Shown: piece after piece, positions 7,985 to 14,817 of the stretch | How positions within the stretch are numbered: position 1 is the first letter of the stretch | Layout of the letters: each line of letters begins with the position of its first letter | NCBI RefSeq assembly: GCF_003226345.1 | Contig: NZ_PDOF01000001.1 | Span: 1,736,001-1,800,000, forward strand | Direction: 5' to 3' | Origin: Alteribacter lacisalsi | GTDB lineage: Bacteria > Bacillota > Bacilli > Bacillales > Salisediminibacteriaceae | Length of the DNA stretch: 64,000 bases | Position numbers and translations under genes: made by a program | The notes under the pieces: model-generated | What the model saw: only the letters and a program-made list of their open reading frames with translations | Told to the model about the DNA's origin: nothing | The model's database searches: none

Positions 7985-8845
7985 ATGACCTGGCTTGAAG
8001 CGCTCATTATCGGATTTGTACAGGGAATCAGTGAGTTTCTGCCGATTTCCAGCTCCGCTCACCTTCTCATTGCAGAAAGAGTGCTAGGTATATCCTACCA
8101 CGACCCGACCCTTACGTTTGAAATTCTTCTTCATTTTGCTTCACTGCTTGCTGTTCTCGTCTATTTCAGAAAAGAACTTTTAAACCTGGCAGAGAACACG
8201 CTGAAGTATGTCTTAAAAAGGGAAAACGAACATAAAAATGATTTCCGCTTTGTACTGCTTCTTCTCATTTCCACCGTTGTCACGTTCGCAGTAGGAAAGA
8301 TGCTGGAAAACACACTCGGAAGCGGCATTACAAATTTCTCTTTGATAGCAGCGGCATTAATTATTACAGGCATTTTTCTCGTATTTATTGAACACGGGGG
8401 GTTCAAAGAAAGAAAAGCGCAGGGAGATATTTCGATCCGGGATGCCTGCTGGATCGGGGTCGCTCAGGCAATTGCTGTTATCCCCGGCATTTCCAGAGCC
8501 GGGAGCACACTGGTTGGCGCTATGATGCTCGGACTAAAAAAGGAAGAGGCACTGCGGTACTCCTTCCTTCTCTCCATCCCCATTATTTCAGGGCTGACGC
8601 TTCTTAAACTTACCTCATTGGATACACTGGCTGATACAAGTATTCTGAGTCTGGGTGTGGCATTTGCAAGCGCATTTGTTTTTGCTCTCGCAGGCATCCG
8701 CTGGCTCATCAGCATGGTTCAGCGGACAAGGCTTTCCTATTTTGCGGTTTACTGTATCGCACTCGGCATCCTTGTCTGGGTCTTCTACGGGAATGAGCCA
8801 GCTGCTGTGTCCTCAGCTTTTATGCCCCAAGGGGGACGAATTTAA
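7985..8845 (+). CDS. uppP: Undecaprenyl-diphosphatase UppP (BacA family)
   Basis: The 286-residue integral membrane protein removes a phosphate from undecaprenyl diphosphate so that the lipid carrier can be reused in wall synthesis. The two family motifs are clear: GISEFLPISSSAHLLI near residues 15-30 and PGISRAGSTLVGAMML near 165-180, with seven to eight membrane segments. GAAAGGAG precedes ATG 7985. Its last 26 bases overlap the convergent gene at 8820-9149. A small inverted repeat GGTCTC/GAGACC lies in the leader (about 7932-7957). It is not part of the conserved B. subtilis order at this position. Confidence 0.96.
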   Translation: MTWLEALIIGFVQGISEFLPISSSAHLLIAERVLGISYHDPTLTFEILLHFASLLAVLVYFRKELLNLAENTLKYVLKRENEHKNDFRFVLLLLISTVVTFAVGKMLENTLGSGITNFSLIAAALIITGIFLVFIEHGGFKERKAQGDISIRDACWIGVAQAIAVIPGISRAGSTLVGAMMLGLKKEEALRYSFLLSIPIISGLTLLKLTSLDTLADTSILSLGVAFASAFVFALAGIRWLISMVQRTRLSYFAVYCIALGILVWVFYGNEPAAVSSAFMPQGGRI

Positions 8846-9149
8846 GGCGGGGATTGAGCATCTGATTCGGACTTTTCAGCTGGAGCTTTCCACCCCGGAA
8901 GTCCACAATCACTTCTTTATCAAAAAACACGCTCACCTGCGGATCAATGACGAAAGTTACGCTTTCAAGATCCGTAGTGAGTGTTTCGTACTTTCCGGGC
9001 TTTTCTTCCAGCTGTACAAGACGTGCTACACCACTCACCACACATCCGCATCCATCTGTATCGTGTTCAATCTCAATAATCGCTTCCTCCGCAACCGCAA
9101 TGCGGTCGAGTAAAACCTTTTTTGCATCTTCTGTCACGTGTACTTTCAT
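8820..9149 (-). CDS. HesB/IscA-fold iron-sulfur biosynthesis family protein (YqkB-like)
   Basis: The 109-residue product has the beta-rich IscA-like fold: MKVHVTEDAKKVLLDRI at the front, DTDGCGCVVSGV in the middle with two close Cys, and VDFRGGKLQLKSPNQML near the end. It lacks the usual C-terminal CxC of true A-type carriers, so it belongs with the divergent YneR/YqkB group, whose role is uncertain. Start: ATG 9149 has GAGGAAGG 8 bases upstream; the in-frame GTG at 9158 abuts that site. The 3' end overlaps uppP tail-to-tail by 26 bases. Confidence 0.82.
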   Translation of the reverse strand: MKVHVTEDAKKVLLDRIAVAEEAIIEIEHDTDGCGCVVSGVARLVQLEEKPGKYETLTTDLESVTFVIDPQVSVFFDKEVIVDFRGGKLQLKSPNQMLNPRLKFVPLGA

Positions 9150-9253
9150 CTCAGTCACCTTCCTCTTCTGCTATAGTATGTCCCATGCCCTGTAGTGGCT
9201 CTGTTCAAACAGAGCAACCTTCCGCTGGCAATGCTACCCCACTCCACGCCAAT

Positions 9254-9297
9254 AAAAAAGCGATCTCCATGTCACGAATACGGACACACAGATCACT
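9254..9297 (-). terminator. Probable terminator of the tRNA operon
   Basis: An imperfect hairpin (9260-9276 with 9281-9297) followed on the minus strand by six T (9254-9259), just downstream of tRNA-Ser. Confidence 0.6.
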
Positions 9298-9309
9298 GGA
9301 TATGTAATA

Positions 9310-9402
9310 TGGCGGAGGAAGAGGGATTCGAACCCCCGCGGGCCGTGAAGCCCCTGTCGGTTTTCAAGACCGATCCCTTCAGCCGGACTTGGGTATTCCT
9401 CC
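9310..9402 (-). tRNA. tRNA-Ser(TGA)
   Basis: A 93-nt gene with a long variable arm typical of tRNA-Ser. The acceptor arm is GGAGGAA/TTCCTCC, the anticodon loop TCTTGAAAA gives anticodon TGA, the T-arm is GGTTCGAATCC, and CCA is encoded. It is the last gene of a three-tRNA operon. Confidence 0.97.
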
Positions 9403-9450
9403 GTATCATTTACCGCCGCTTAAAACGGGGCTCATATGTATTAGTTGTAT

Positions 9451-9527
9451 TGGTGGACCCTGTAGGACTCGAACCTACGACCGGACGGTTATGAGCCGTC
9501 TGCTCTAACCAACTGAGCTAAGGGTCC
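9451..9527 (-). tRNA. tRNA-Ile2 (CAT anticodon, lysidine-type; may be labelled Met)
   Basis: A 77-nt cloverleaf with encoded CCA and anticodon CAT. The acceptor GGACCCT/AGGGTCC and the GACGG-CTCATAA-CCGTC anticodon arm match the isoleucine-2 type rather than elongator Met, whose gene is directly upstream. The C34 would be changed to lysidine by TilS so that it reads AUA. Confidence 0.9.
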
Positions 9528-9533
9528 TGAAAA

Positions 9534-9610
9534 TGGTAGCGGCGGAGGGGATCGAACCCCCGACCTCACGGGTATGAACCGTACGCTCTAGCCAGCTGAG
9601 CTACACCGCC
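9534..9610 (-). tRNA. tRNA-Met(CAT), elongator
   Basis: A 77-nt cloverleaf with encoded CCA; anticodon CAT in GTACGG-TTCATAC-CCGTGAG. It matches Bacillus elongator tRNA-Met, including a G-U first acceptor pair. First gene of the tRNA operon. Confidence 0.95.
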
Positions 9611-9640
9611 GTAACAGTATTTCTTTTAAAGACAATGAAT

Positions 9641-9670
9641 ATCTTAGCATGCAATTACAATAGAAGTCAA
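9641..9670 (-). promoter_or_regulatory. tRNA operon promoter
   Basis: Minus strand TTGACT (9665-9670), 18-base spacer, TAAGAT (9641-9646) preceded by TGC, about 30 bases upstream of tRNA-Met. Confidence 0.75.
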
Positions 9671-9743
9671 TTGTTTTTTTAACAGATCTGTAAAGATTAA
9701 GGATAATCACGCCGTATCCATTCAGAACTCTCTTATCATACAC

Positions 9744-9772
9744 AAAAAAAGAAGGGGCGCCAAGTCCCCTTC
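9744..9772 (-). terminator. Terminator of the Na/Pi cotransporter gene
   Basis: A 7-bp stem GAAGGGG/CCCCTTC (9751-9757, 9766-9772) with seven T on the minus strand. Confidence 0.88.
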
Positions 9773-9798
9773 TTCCTTTTTAACTAAATTTTTTCTGT

Positions 9799-11424
9799 TC
9801 AGTCCTCTTCCCCGATCACTGTTTCAGCAATGTTTACAGCGTGGTCACCGACCCGTTCAAGGTTACTGATCATATCAACGAAGATGATGCCGGCCGCACC
9901 GCTGCATTTTCCTTCGTTCAGGCGCATAATGTGCTTTTTACGAAGCTGGCGTTCCATTTTATCAATTTTCTCTTCCTTAAGCACAACAGATCTCGCTGCC
10001 ATCAAATCATCGTTTTCAAGTGATTCAACAGCTTGTTTGAGCGTTTCATTTGTGAGTGTAAGCATCTCATTCAGGTCTTGCATTGCAAGATCCGAGATTT
10101 TTACTTTATTCGTAATTTGATATTCGGTCAGTTCCACAATATTCTCCATATGGTCACCGACACGCTCAAGATCCCGCACCGTATCCATAAGTGTAGAATG
10201 AAGCCTTGACTCATCATCGGATAAAGAGTTTGTTGAAATCTGAATCAAATAGTCTGTAATTTTTCTGTCAAGATTGTTTATTGCATCTTCAAACTGGTAC
10301 GTGAGCTCGGCATGGCGTGTTTTTTTCGTTTCTACAAACATGCCGGCTTCCTCCAGTCCCTGCTGGGCAAGCTCAGCCATTCGAAGCGTTTCTTTCTTCG
10401 CCTGGCCTAGAGCTATGGAAGATGACTGGGTCACAATGGCAGGATCCAGATGCTGGGCTTTAAATTCAATTTCTGTTTCTTTGCCAGGAATGACCTTCAG
10501 AATAATCCAGGCGAGTATACCGACAAACGGCAGCTGAATAAGTACGTTTGCACCGTTAAAGATGCCGTGTGCGAATGCAATTTCCATTGCCGGGTTCAAA
10601 TCAAGACGTTCACCGAGTGCTGCAATGAATGCAGTATAAGGTCTGATTATGATCAGAATGAGAATCGTCCCGATTACGTTAAAGATAACATGAGCGGCAG
10701 CTGCACGCTTAGCTGCAAGTGATGCACCGAGAGCAGCAAGCACAGCTGTAATCGTGGTTCCAATATTGTCACCGAACAGAACCGGCAGGGCTGCTGCCAA
10801 ATCGAGAGCTTCCTGTGTATACAGCTGCTGCAGGAGACCAATCGCTGCTGTAGAACTTTGTACACTTACCGTAAAGATGATCCCGATCAGTACACCCAGA
10901 ATCGGATTTTCACTCATGCTGATCGTCAGTTCACGGAAAATTTCAAGATCCCGAAGCGGGCGAAGTCCGTCACCCATCAGATTCAGACCGTAGAAGAGGG
11001 CACCGAACCCGAAAAATACCTGTCCAAAGTTGTTTGCTTTTTTATTTTTAATAAAGAAGATGAGAAACGTTCCGATTGCAAGAACCGGCAGAGCGTATTC
11101 GGAAATATTAAGTCCGATAATAAATGCTGTTGCAGTCGTACCGATGTTGGCACCCATGATGACACCAATCGCCTGTCTGAACGTTAAAAAGCCTGCATTT
11201 ACAAGCCCGATAGTCAAAACTGTAGCCCCGGTACTCGTCTGCAGAAGCACCGTCACCATAATACCAGTAAGAACCCCCATCACCGGGTTTCTAGTAAACT
11301 TTTCAAGTATATCCCGCAGCTTGTCCCCCGCTACTTTCTGAAGTCCGTCACCAAGGAACTTGATTCCAAAAAGAAAAATTGCGAGACCGCCAATAAACAT
11401 AAAAATTAATTCCTGTGTGTCCAA
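9799..11424 (-). CDS. Na/Pi cotransporter family protein with C-terminal PhoU-like domain
   Basis: About 541 residues. The N-terminal half (about 1-300) is membranous with two inverted repeats carrying the family motif: VLLQTSTGATVLTIG and SVQSSTAAIGLLQQL, each followed by GxNIGTT (MGANIGTTAT, FGDNIGTTIT). The C-terminal 200 residues are a PhoU-like helical bundle with LERVGDH twice. It would import phosphate with sodium; the PhoU part is thought to regulate. Start: AAGGAG directly abuts the ATG at 11433 but lies 9 bases before the in-frame TTG at 11424, so I prefer the TTG. It differs from the second paralogue at 63080. The gap 11425-11705 shows nothing definite. Confidence 0.9.
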   Translation of the reverse strand: MDTQELIFMFIGGLAIFLFGIKFLGDGLQKVAGDKLRDILEKFTRNPVMGVLTGIMVTVLLQTSTGATVLTIGLVNAGFLTFRQAIGVIMGANIGTTATAFIIGLNISEYALPVLAIGTFLIFFIKNKKANNFGQVFFGFGALFYGLNLMGDGLRPLRDLEIFRELTISMSENPILGVLIGIIFTVSVQSSTAAIGLLQQLYTQEALDLAAALPVLFGDNIGTTITAVLAALGASLAAKRAAAAHVIFNVIGTILILIIIRPYTAFIAALGERLDLNPAMEIAFAHGIFNGANVLIQLPFVGILAWIILKVIPGKETEIEFKAQHLDPAIVTQSSSIALGQAKKETLRMAELAQQGLEEAGMFVETKKTRHAELTYQFEDAINNLDRKITDYLIQISTNSLSDDESRLHSTLMDTVRDLERVGDHMENIVELTEYQITNKVKISDLAMQDLNEMLTLTNETLKQAVESLENDDLMAARSVVLKEEKIDKMERQLRKKHIMRLNEGKCSGAAGIIFVDMISNLERVGDHAVNIAETVIGEED

Positions 11425-11705
11425 CGCGCTCATCTCCTTAACCTGTCAGTTGTCTGATGTATTGTCTCTTCTATTTTGCGTTTCTGTCCAACGACTCCAA
11501 CTGTACAGCGGCAGTATTAATGTTTTATTAATGAATTGTAAAGATTATATTAAGAATGAGAACCACTGTTAAAAAAACACAACAATTACAGTCAGAACCT
11601 CTTCAAAATAGTACTTAATATGTAAGGAAAGATTGTGCCCGCGTGAAAAATCGACTAAACTAAAAGAGGATTATATACATACAACACCCGTAAAGGAGTA
11701 CGAGA

Positions 11706-12506
11706 ATGAACATTTTCAAACAGTTTGTAGTAAGCCTCTACTCACCTTCGACCATTGCAAAATTCCGTCACCACAAAATTGGAAGGGCCATCGGCTATGT
11801 GTTCCTCCTTATGCTGATTGCGATCCTGCCGCTTGCAATTGTTGTCGGAACAACGTTTCACTCATTTGTTTCTGAACTTGACGACCAGCTTACAGATGAC
11901 ATCCCTTATTTTGAAATTCAGGATGGGAGCCTGCAGTCAAATGAGATTGATGAACCTTACATTAATGAAGAAGACGGCCGCACGCTGATTATTGATCCAA
12001 ATGGAGAGATGACAGAACAGGATGTGATTCATTATGAAGATGCACTCGCTCTGCTGCAGGAGGATGCTGTCCTGATTACCGGCGGTGTACCACAGGAATC
12101 GATCAACTATAATGATTTCGGTTTTAATATCACAAAAGATGACGCACAGGATCTGGTAGAAGCCGTTTCCGGGCTGCTCCCAGTTATTATTGGCCTCATT
12201 GTCGTCCTTATGTACCTTTTCTACACTGCAAGTAAATTTATCGGCGTCACGTTCCTTGCCCTGATTGGACTGATTTTCAGAAAAACAGCCGGTCTCCCGA
12301 ACCTGACTTATAAGCATCTATGGGTACTCTCGGCATTTACCGTCACGCTTCCAACGATGATTATCGCCTTGTTCAACGCGCTGCCGGTCGCCATCCCGTT
12401 TCAGTTTGCCATTTACTGGACCATCGCCATTGTCCTGCTGTTCCAGGTGCTTCGTCATATTCCAAAGCCTAAAAAAGAAGAAGACACAGATCAATCAGTG
12501 GAATAG
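11706..12506 (+). CDS. yqgB: DUF1189 membrane protein, YqgB-like
   Basis: The 266-residue product has a first membrane segment at about 30-50, an extracytoplasmic domain of about 115 residues, then four membrane segments (about 155-240) and a charged tail. The opening NIFKQFVVSLYSPSTIAKFR is characteristic of DUF1189 proteins of Bacillales. Function is unknown. In B. subtilis yqgB is also close to sodA and the yqfZ/ispG genes, which supports the name. AAAGGAG precedes the ATG by 10 bases. A terminator follows. Confidence 0.88.
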   Translation: MNIFKQFVVSLYSPSTIAKFRHHKIGRAIGYVFLLMLIAILPLAIVVGTTFHSFVSELDDQLTDDIPYFEIQDGSLQSNEIDEPYINEEDGRTLIIDPNGEMTEQDVIHYEDALALLQEDAVLITGGVPQESINYNDFGFNITKDDAQDLVEAVSGLLPVIIGLIVVLMYLFYTASKFIGVTFLALIGLIFRKTAGLPNLTYKHLWVLSAFTVTLPTMIIALFNALPVAIPFQFAIYWTIAIVLLFQVLRHIPKPKKEEDTDQSVE

Positions 12507-12515
12507 TATTTGTTT

Positions 12516-12553
12516 GACCGGAGGCTCCCAATACCTCCGGTCTTACTTTTTTA
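12516..12553 (+). terminator. Terminator of yqgB
   Basis: A 9-bp perfect stem GACCGGAGG/CCTCCGGTC (12516-12524, 12534-12542) and a T-rich tail with six T. Confidence 0.9.
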
Positions 12554-12673
12554 TTGAGAATATCTTTAAGTCAGTAACTGGTTAGCAGCTCCCAGCTGAA
12601 AGGGATATTTAATTACTATTTATAGGTATTTTCCTTATAATCGGTGTCACAGTGTATATTTTCGACAAAATTT

Positions 12674-12688
12674 GTCCCAATCTGGGAC
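12674..12688 (+). promoter_or_regulatory. Palindrome in the sinR promoter region
   Basis: GTCCCA-ATC-TGGGAC is a perfect 15-bp inverted repeat. It lies between a TTGTCC (-35-like) and TGCTATATT (extended -10-like), so a dimeric regulator bound here would block polymerase. A second inverted repeat, AACCGT-N8-ACGGTT, lies at 12733-12752 in the leader. No other gene is seen in 12554-12821. Confidence 0.5.
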
Positions 12689-12821
12689 GTTTATGCTATA
12701 TTTAAGTATGAACGAACAGGAGTGAACATTTTAACCGTCATAGCGAACGGTTGTCCGACGAATATTCATAATAAAAGTCATGTAATTCAATACATAATTG
12801 ATATTAAAGGAGATATGTCCT

Positions 12822-13163
12822 ATGATCGGAGAACGGGTGAAAAAATTTCGAAAAGAAAAAGGAATATCACTTACAGAACTTGCCCAGCGCGCCGGCGTGG
12901 CTAAATCCTACCTCAGTGCAATTGAACGGGGTATCCAATCCAACCCTTCTATTCAGTTTCTCGAGAAGGTTTCAAGGGTGCTGGGAATCTCCGTTGATCA
13001 TCTGCTGCGAGACCGGTTGGAAAGTGGAACGGATGCCGGTTTCGGTGGTAGAAATCTTGATGAAGAGTGGGAGACCCTCGTTCGCGAAGCAATGGACTCA
13101 GGGGTTTCAAAAGAGGAGTTCAGAGATTTCCTGGAGTTTAATAAGTGGAAAATGAAGAAATAA
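12822..13163 (+). CDS. sinR: SinR-type biofilm master repressor
   Basis: The 113-residue product matches B. subtilis SinR over its whole length: an N-terminal HTH_XRE DNA-binding domain (about 1-65; MIGERVKKFRKEKGISLTEL, then AKSYLSAIERGIQSNPSIQF) and a C-terminal SinI/SinR-type helical hairpin (DEEWETLVREAMDSGVSKEE). SinR tetramers repress matrix operons, and the hairpin is swapped with SinI. Start: ATG 12822 with AAAGGAG 9 bases upstream; an upstream in-frame start has no binding site. The neighbour on the opposite strand is its probable antagonist SinI (13269-13412). Here the two are convergent, unlike the tandem sinI-sinR of B. subtilis. Confidence 0.95.
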   Translation: MIGERVKKFRKEKGISLTELAQRAGVAKSYLSAIERGIQSNPSIQFLEKVSRVLGISVDHLLRDRLESGTDAGFGGRNLDEEWETLVREAMDSGVSKEEFRDFLEFNKWKMKK

Positions 13164-13166
13164 TTT

Positions 13167-13194
13167 AACCCTTCCCTTAAGGGTTTTCTTTTTT
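13167..13194 (+). terminator. Terminator of sinR
   Basis: A 7-bp stem AACCCTT/AAGGGTT (13167-13173, 13179-13185) with a T-rich tail. Confidence 0.8.
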
Positions 13195-13224
13195 CGTGTA
13201 CCAGTTGACTTTTCCTGTGCTCAC

Positions 13225-13255
13225 AAAAAAAAGCACTCCGGCAGTACCGGAGGCG
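13225..13255 (-). terminator. Terminator of sinI
   Basis: A GC-rich hairpin with CTCCGG/CCGGAG core and outer GC pairs (13233-13255) and eight T on the minus strand (13225-13232). Confidence 0.85.
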
Positions 13256-13268
13256 CAGGGAAATACGA

Positions 13269-13412
13269 TTATCGACTAATCTCTTTATGTAGTTTTTTTG
13301 CCAGGAATAACCTTACCTCTTCAACACTTAATCCCTGCTCTCTTGCTTCTGTGATCAGCTGCACCCATTCCTCATCCCAATGCACATCATTCTGATCCGT
13401 TACCGGTTTCAC
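13269..13412 (-). CDS. sinI: SinI-type antirepressor (47 residues)
   Basis: A short gene, easily missed. The frame from GTG 13412 to TAA 13269 encodes a peptide with DVHWDEEWVQLITEAREQGL, then SVEEVRLFLAKKL. This is the helical hairpin shared by SinI and the SinR C-terminus; compare DEEWETLVREAMDSGVSKEE in the SinR encoded opposite. There is no DNA-binding domain, so it should act by forming a heterodimer with SinR. RBS GAGGAGGG lies 7 bases before the GTG. A c-di-GMP-I riboswitch aptamer ends about 14 bases before that site, so the gene is very probably under c-di-GMP control. It has its own terminator. Confidence 0.9.
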   Translation of the reverse strand: MKPVTDQNDVHWDEEWVQLITEAREQGLSVEEVRLFLAKKLHKEISR

Positions 13413-13440
13413 TCCCAATCCCTCCTCAAGTTATTCCCCA

Positions 13441-13527
13441 CTAGATAACCCGGCGGCCTTAACTGAACCACAGTCTTAGACCCGTAGCTTTGCGTCCCCC
13501 TCTTTCGAAAGGTTTGCCTTTAACTAG
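13441..13527 (-). promoter_or_regulatory. Cyclic di-GMP-I (GEMM) riboswitch aptamer upstream of sinI
   Basis: On the minus strand the sequence runs GGCAAACC, CGAAAG tetraloop region, GGGACGCAAAGC, ACGGGUCUAA, a variable hairpin, and CCGCCGGGUUAUC. These are the invariant blocks of the GEMM-I aptamer in order and spacing, including the tetraloop/receptor elements and the two ligand-contacting ends. CUAG at both ends (13524-13527, 13441-13444) can close helix P1. The aptamer ends 14 bases before the sinI Shine-Dalgarno, with no terminator between, which suggests translational control. The nearest TATAAT on this strand is at 13668-13673 with a poor -35. The remainder of 13528-13779 holds no gene that I can support. 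Confidence 0.95.
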
Positions 13528-13779
13528 AGGTAGGATCATCCCTCTTGTCTGTTCAAATGCTCCTTTTCAACTGACCACTCACTTACCATTTCCAAATCTG
13601 TACATGACGTTTGTCCTGGTGAAACTTGTAGAAAAGACATACGAAATAGAACGTTTGATGTACGTCCATTATATATGATCACCTTGGAAAAATATGCAGA
13701 ATATTGTCACACAAATAAAATTAGATCTTAAGACCCAGACTTACATTCACAGGCAATTGGTAAAGAACGTTAATCATGG

Positions 13780-13804
13780 AAAAGAGACAGTCTGCGACTG
13801 CCTC
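13780..13804 (-). terminator. Terminator of the NfeD-like gene
   Basis: A 9-bp stem with one G-T or mismatch (13784-13792, 13796-13804), 3-base loop and TTTT on the minus strand. Confidence 0.75.
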
Positions 13805-13821
13805 TTACAAAATTCCACATT

Positions 13822-14451
13822 TTAATTTTCCTGAACAATCACGATTCTGGTGCCGTCCACGCTGACGACTTTTATTTTCTCATCCGCCTGGATCCACTGA
13901 TTGTCGGATGTGGCACTGTAAAGCTTTCCTTCGACTTCAACCGTGCCTGTCGGTCTGAAAGGCGTTTTCGTAACACCTGATTTTCCGACAAGCTCTTTAT
14001 ACGATTCATTCATCGAATTGTAGCCTTCTTCATCGCCAAGTTTGTCTTTTAGCGTCATTTTATCCCAAAGATTACGGGATGGGAACACTTTAGTGAACAA
14101 AAATGAAGTTGGTACTGCAAGAATCAAGGCAAACGCAACAAGCGTACCGTAGACCATTCCTGGAGTCGGCAGCGACAGACCCAGTATCATCAGAAGAACT
14201 CCGACGAGGGCAATTGTACCGTCTGTTGTCACCTTACCGTCAAATATGATCAATGCGAGACCGATCAGGTAAAGCAGAACCACCCACATACCAAGATCCG
14301 GCGAAAGGTGATAGGAAAAGTACAGACTCATGATCGCAATGCCGAGAATTCCGAAAAGCCCTTTGGCCCTGACCATGATTTCACCGAATACGAAAAGCGT
14401 GCCAAGAAAAACAACTAAAAAGCCTATTGTTGCAGATTCCAGCATATCCAT
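13822..14451 (-). CDS. NfeD-like membrane protein with OB-fold tail
   Basis: The 209-residue product has about four membrane segments in the first 130 residues and a C-terminal beta-barrel (about 150-209). This barrel has KSGVTKTPFRPTGTVEVEGK and KIKVVSVDGTRIVIV, typical of the NfeD OB domain. It lacks the N-terminal ClpP-like protease domain found in the larger NfeD encoded at 60726-62075, so it is the short class. NfeD proteins often partner with flotillin/SPFH proteins, but none is adjacent here. AAGGAGG lies 7 bases before ATG 14451. Confidence 0.85.
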   Translation of the reverse strand: MDMLESATIGFLVVFLGTLFVFGEIMVRAKGLFGILGIAIMSLYFSYHLSPDLGMWVVLLYLIGLALIIFDGKVTTDGTIALVGVLLMILGLSLPTPGMVYGTLVAFALILAVPTSFLFTKVFPSRNLWDKMTLKDKLGDEEGYNSMNESYKELVGKSGVTKTPFRPTGTVEVEGKLYSATSDNQWIQADEKIKVVSVDGTRIVIVQEN

Positions 14452-14631
14452 CGGTTTTCCTCCTTACAATTAAGTGTTCATTACTTTAATCATAACAGAA
14501 TAGTGCGTATAGGTTATATACGGAGGACTCATAGAAAAGGTTTCACACAATTGTCAAAGAGTAAAGAATGTTTTTTATCCTTACCAGTTTCAATCTTTAT
14601 CATACCCTGTGACTGATTTATATGCTGAAAA

Positions 14632-14653
14632 GAGCTCCGCAATTGCGGAGCTC
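14632..14653 (-). terminator. Perfect 22-bp palindrome, likely terminator of the YpuA-like gene
   Basis: GAGCTCCGC AATT GCGGAGCTC forms a 9-bp stem, followed by TTTT on the minus strand. It is now about 165 bases beyond the stop of the gene at 14818 because the MITE-like element lies in between. The rest of 14452-14674 shows nothing definite. Confidence 0.6.
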
Positions 14654-14674
14654 TGGTTGCGGAGCTTAATTTTT

Positions 14675-14817
14675 GGCTACGTTAAAGTCTGTTGTTGATT
14701 ACCGCTCCCTGCGCTCCCTTTCCGCGGGCACCGCTTCAGCCGGTGCTGTTCCCGCAGGAGTGTCGCGCGTTCGCTTCAATCAACGATAGAAATATCAACA
14801 ATGAGCTTTAACAGAGC
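14675..14817. mobile_element. MITE-like element with terminal inverted repeats and target-site duplication
   Basis: A 143-bp non-coding element. Its ends are inverted repeats of about 25 bp: GGCTACGTTAAAG...TTGTTGAT at the left, and at the right the complement of AGCTCTGTTAAAG...TTGTTGAT. Direct copies of TTAATTTTT flank it (14666-14674 and 14818-14826), as expected of an 8-9 bp target duplication. The right flank copy contains the stop codon of the YpuA-like gene. The right arm also occurs at 6233-6304. No transposase is encoded, so it would need one supplied in trans. Confidence 0.75.

Noticed and set aside
9195-9494. Plus-strand open frame of 99 codons across the tRNAs
   Set aside because: Its peptide (GFEPPRAVKPLSVFKTDPFS) is the well-known false translation of tRNA antisense.
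13668-13673. TATAAT as the promoter of the riboswitch-sinI transcript
   Set aside because: No acceptable -35 at 16-18 bases. It could be activator-dependent, but I do not list it as a promoter. A nearby GTTCTAT (13646-13652) is one base off a SinR half-site and is too short to claim.
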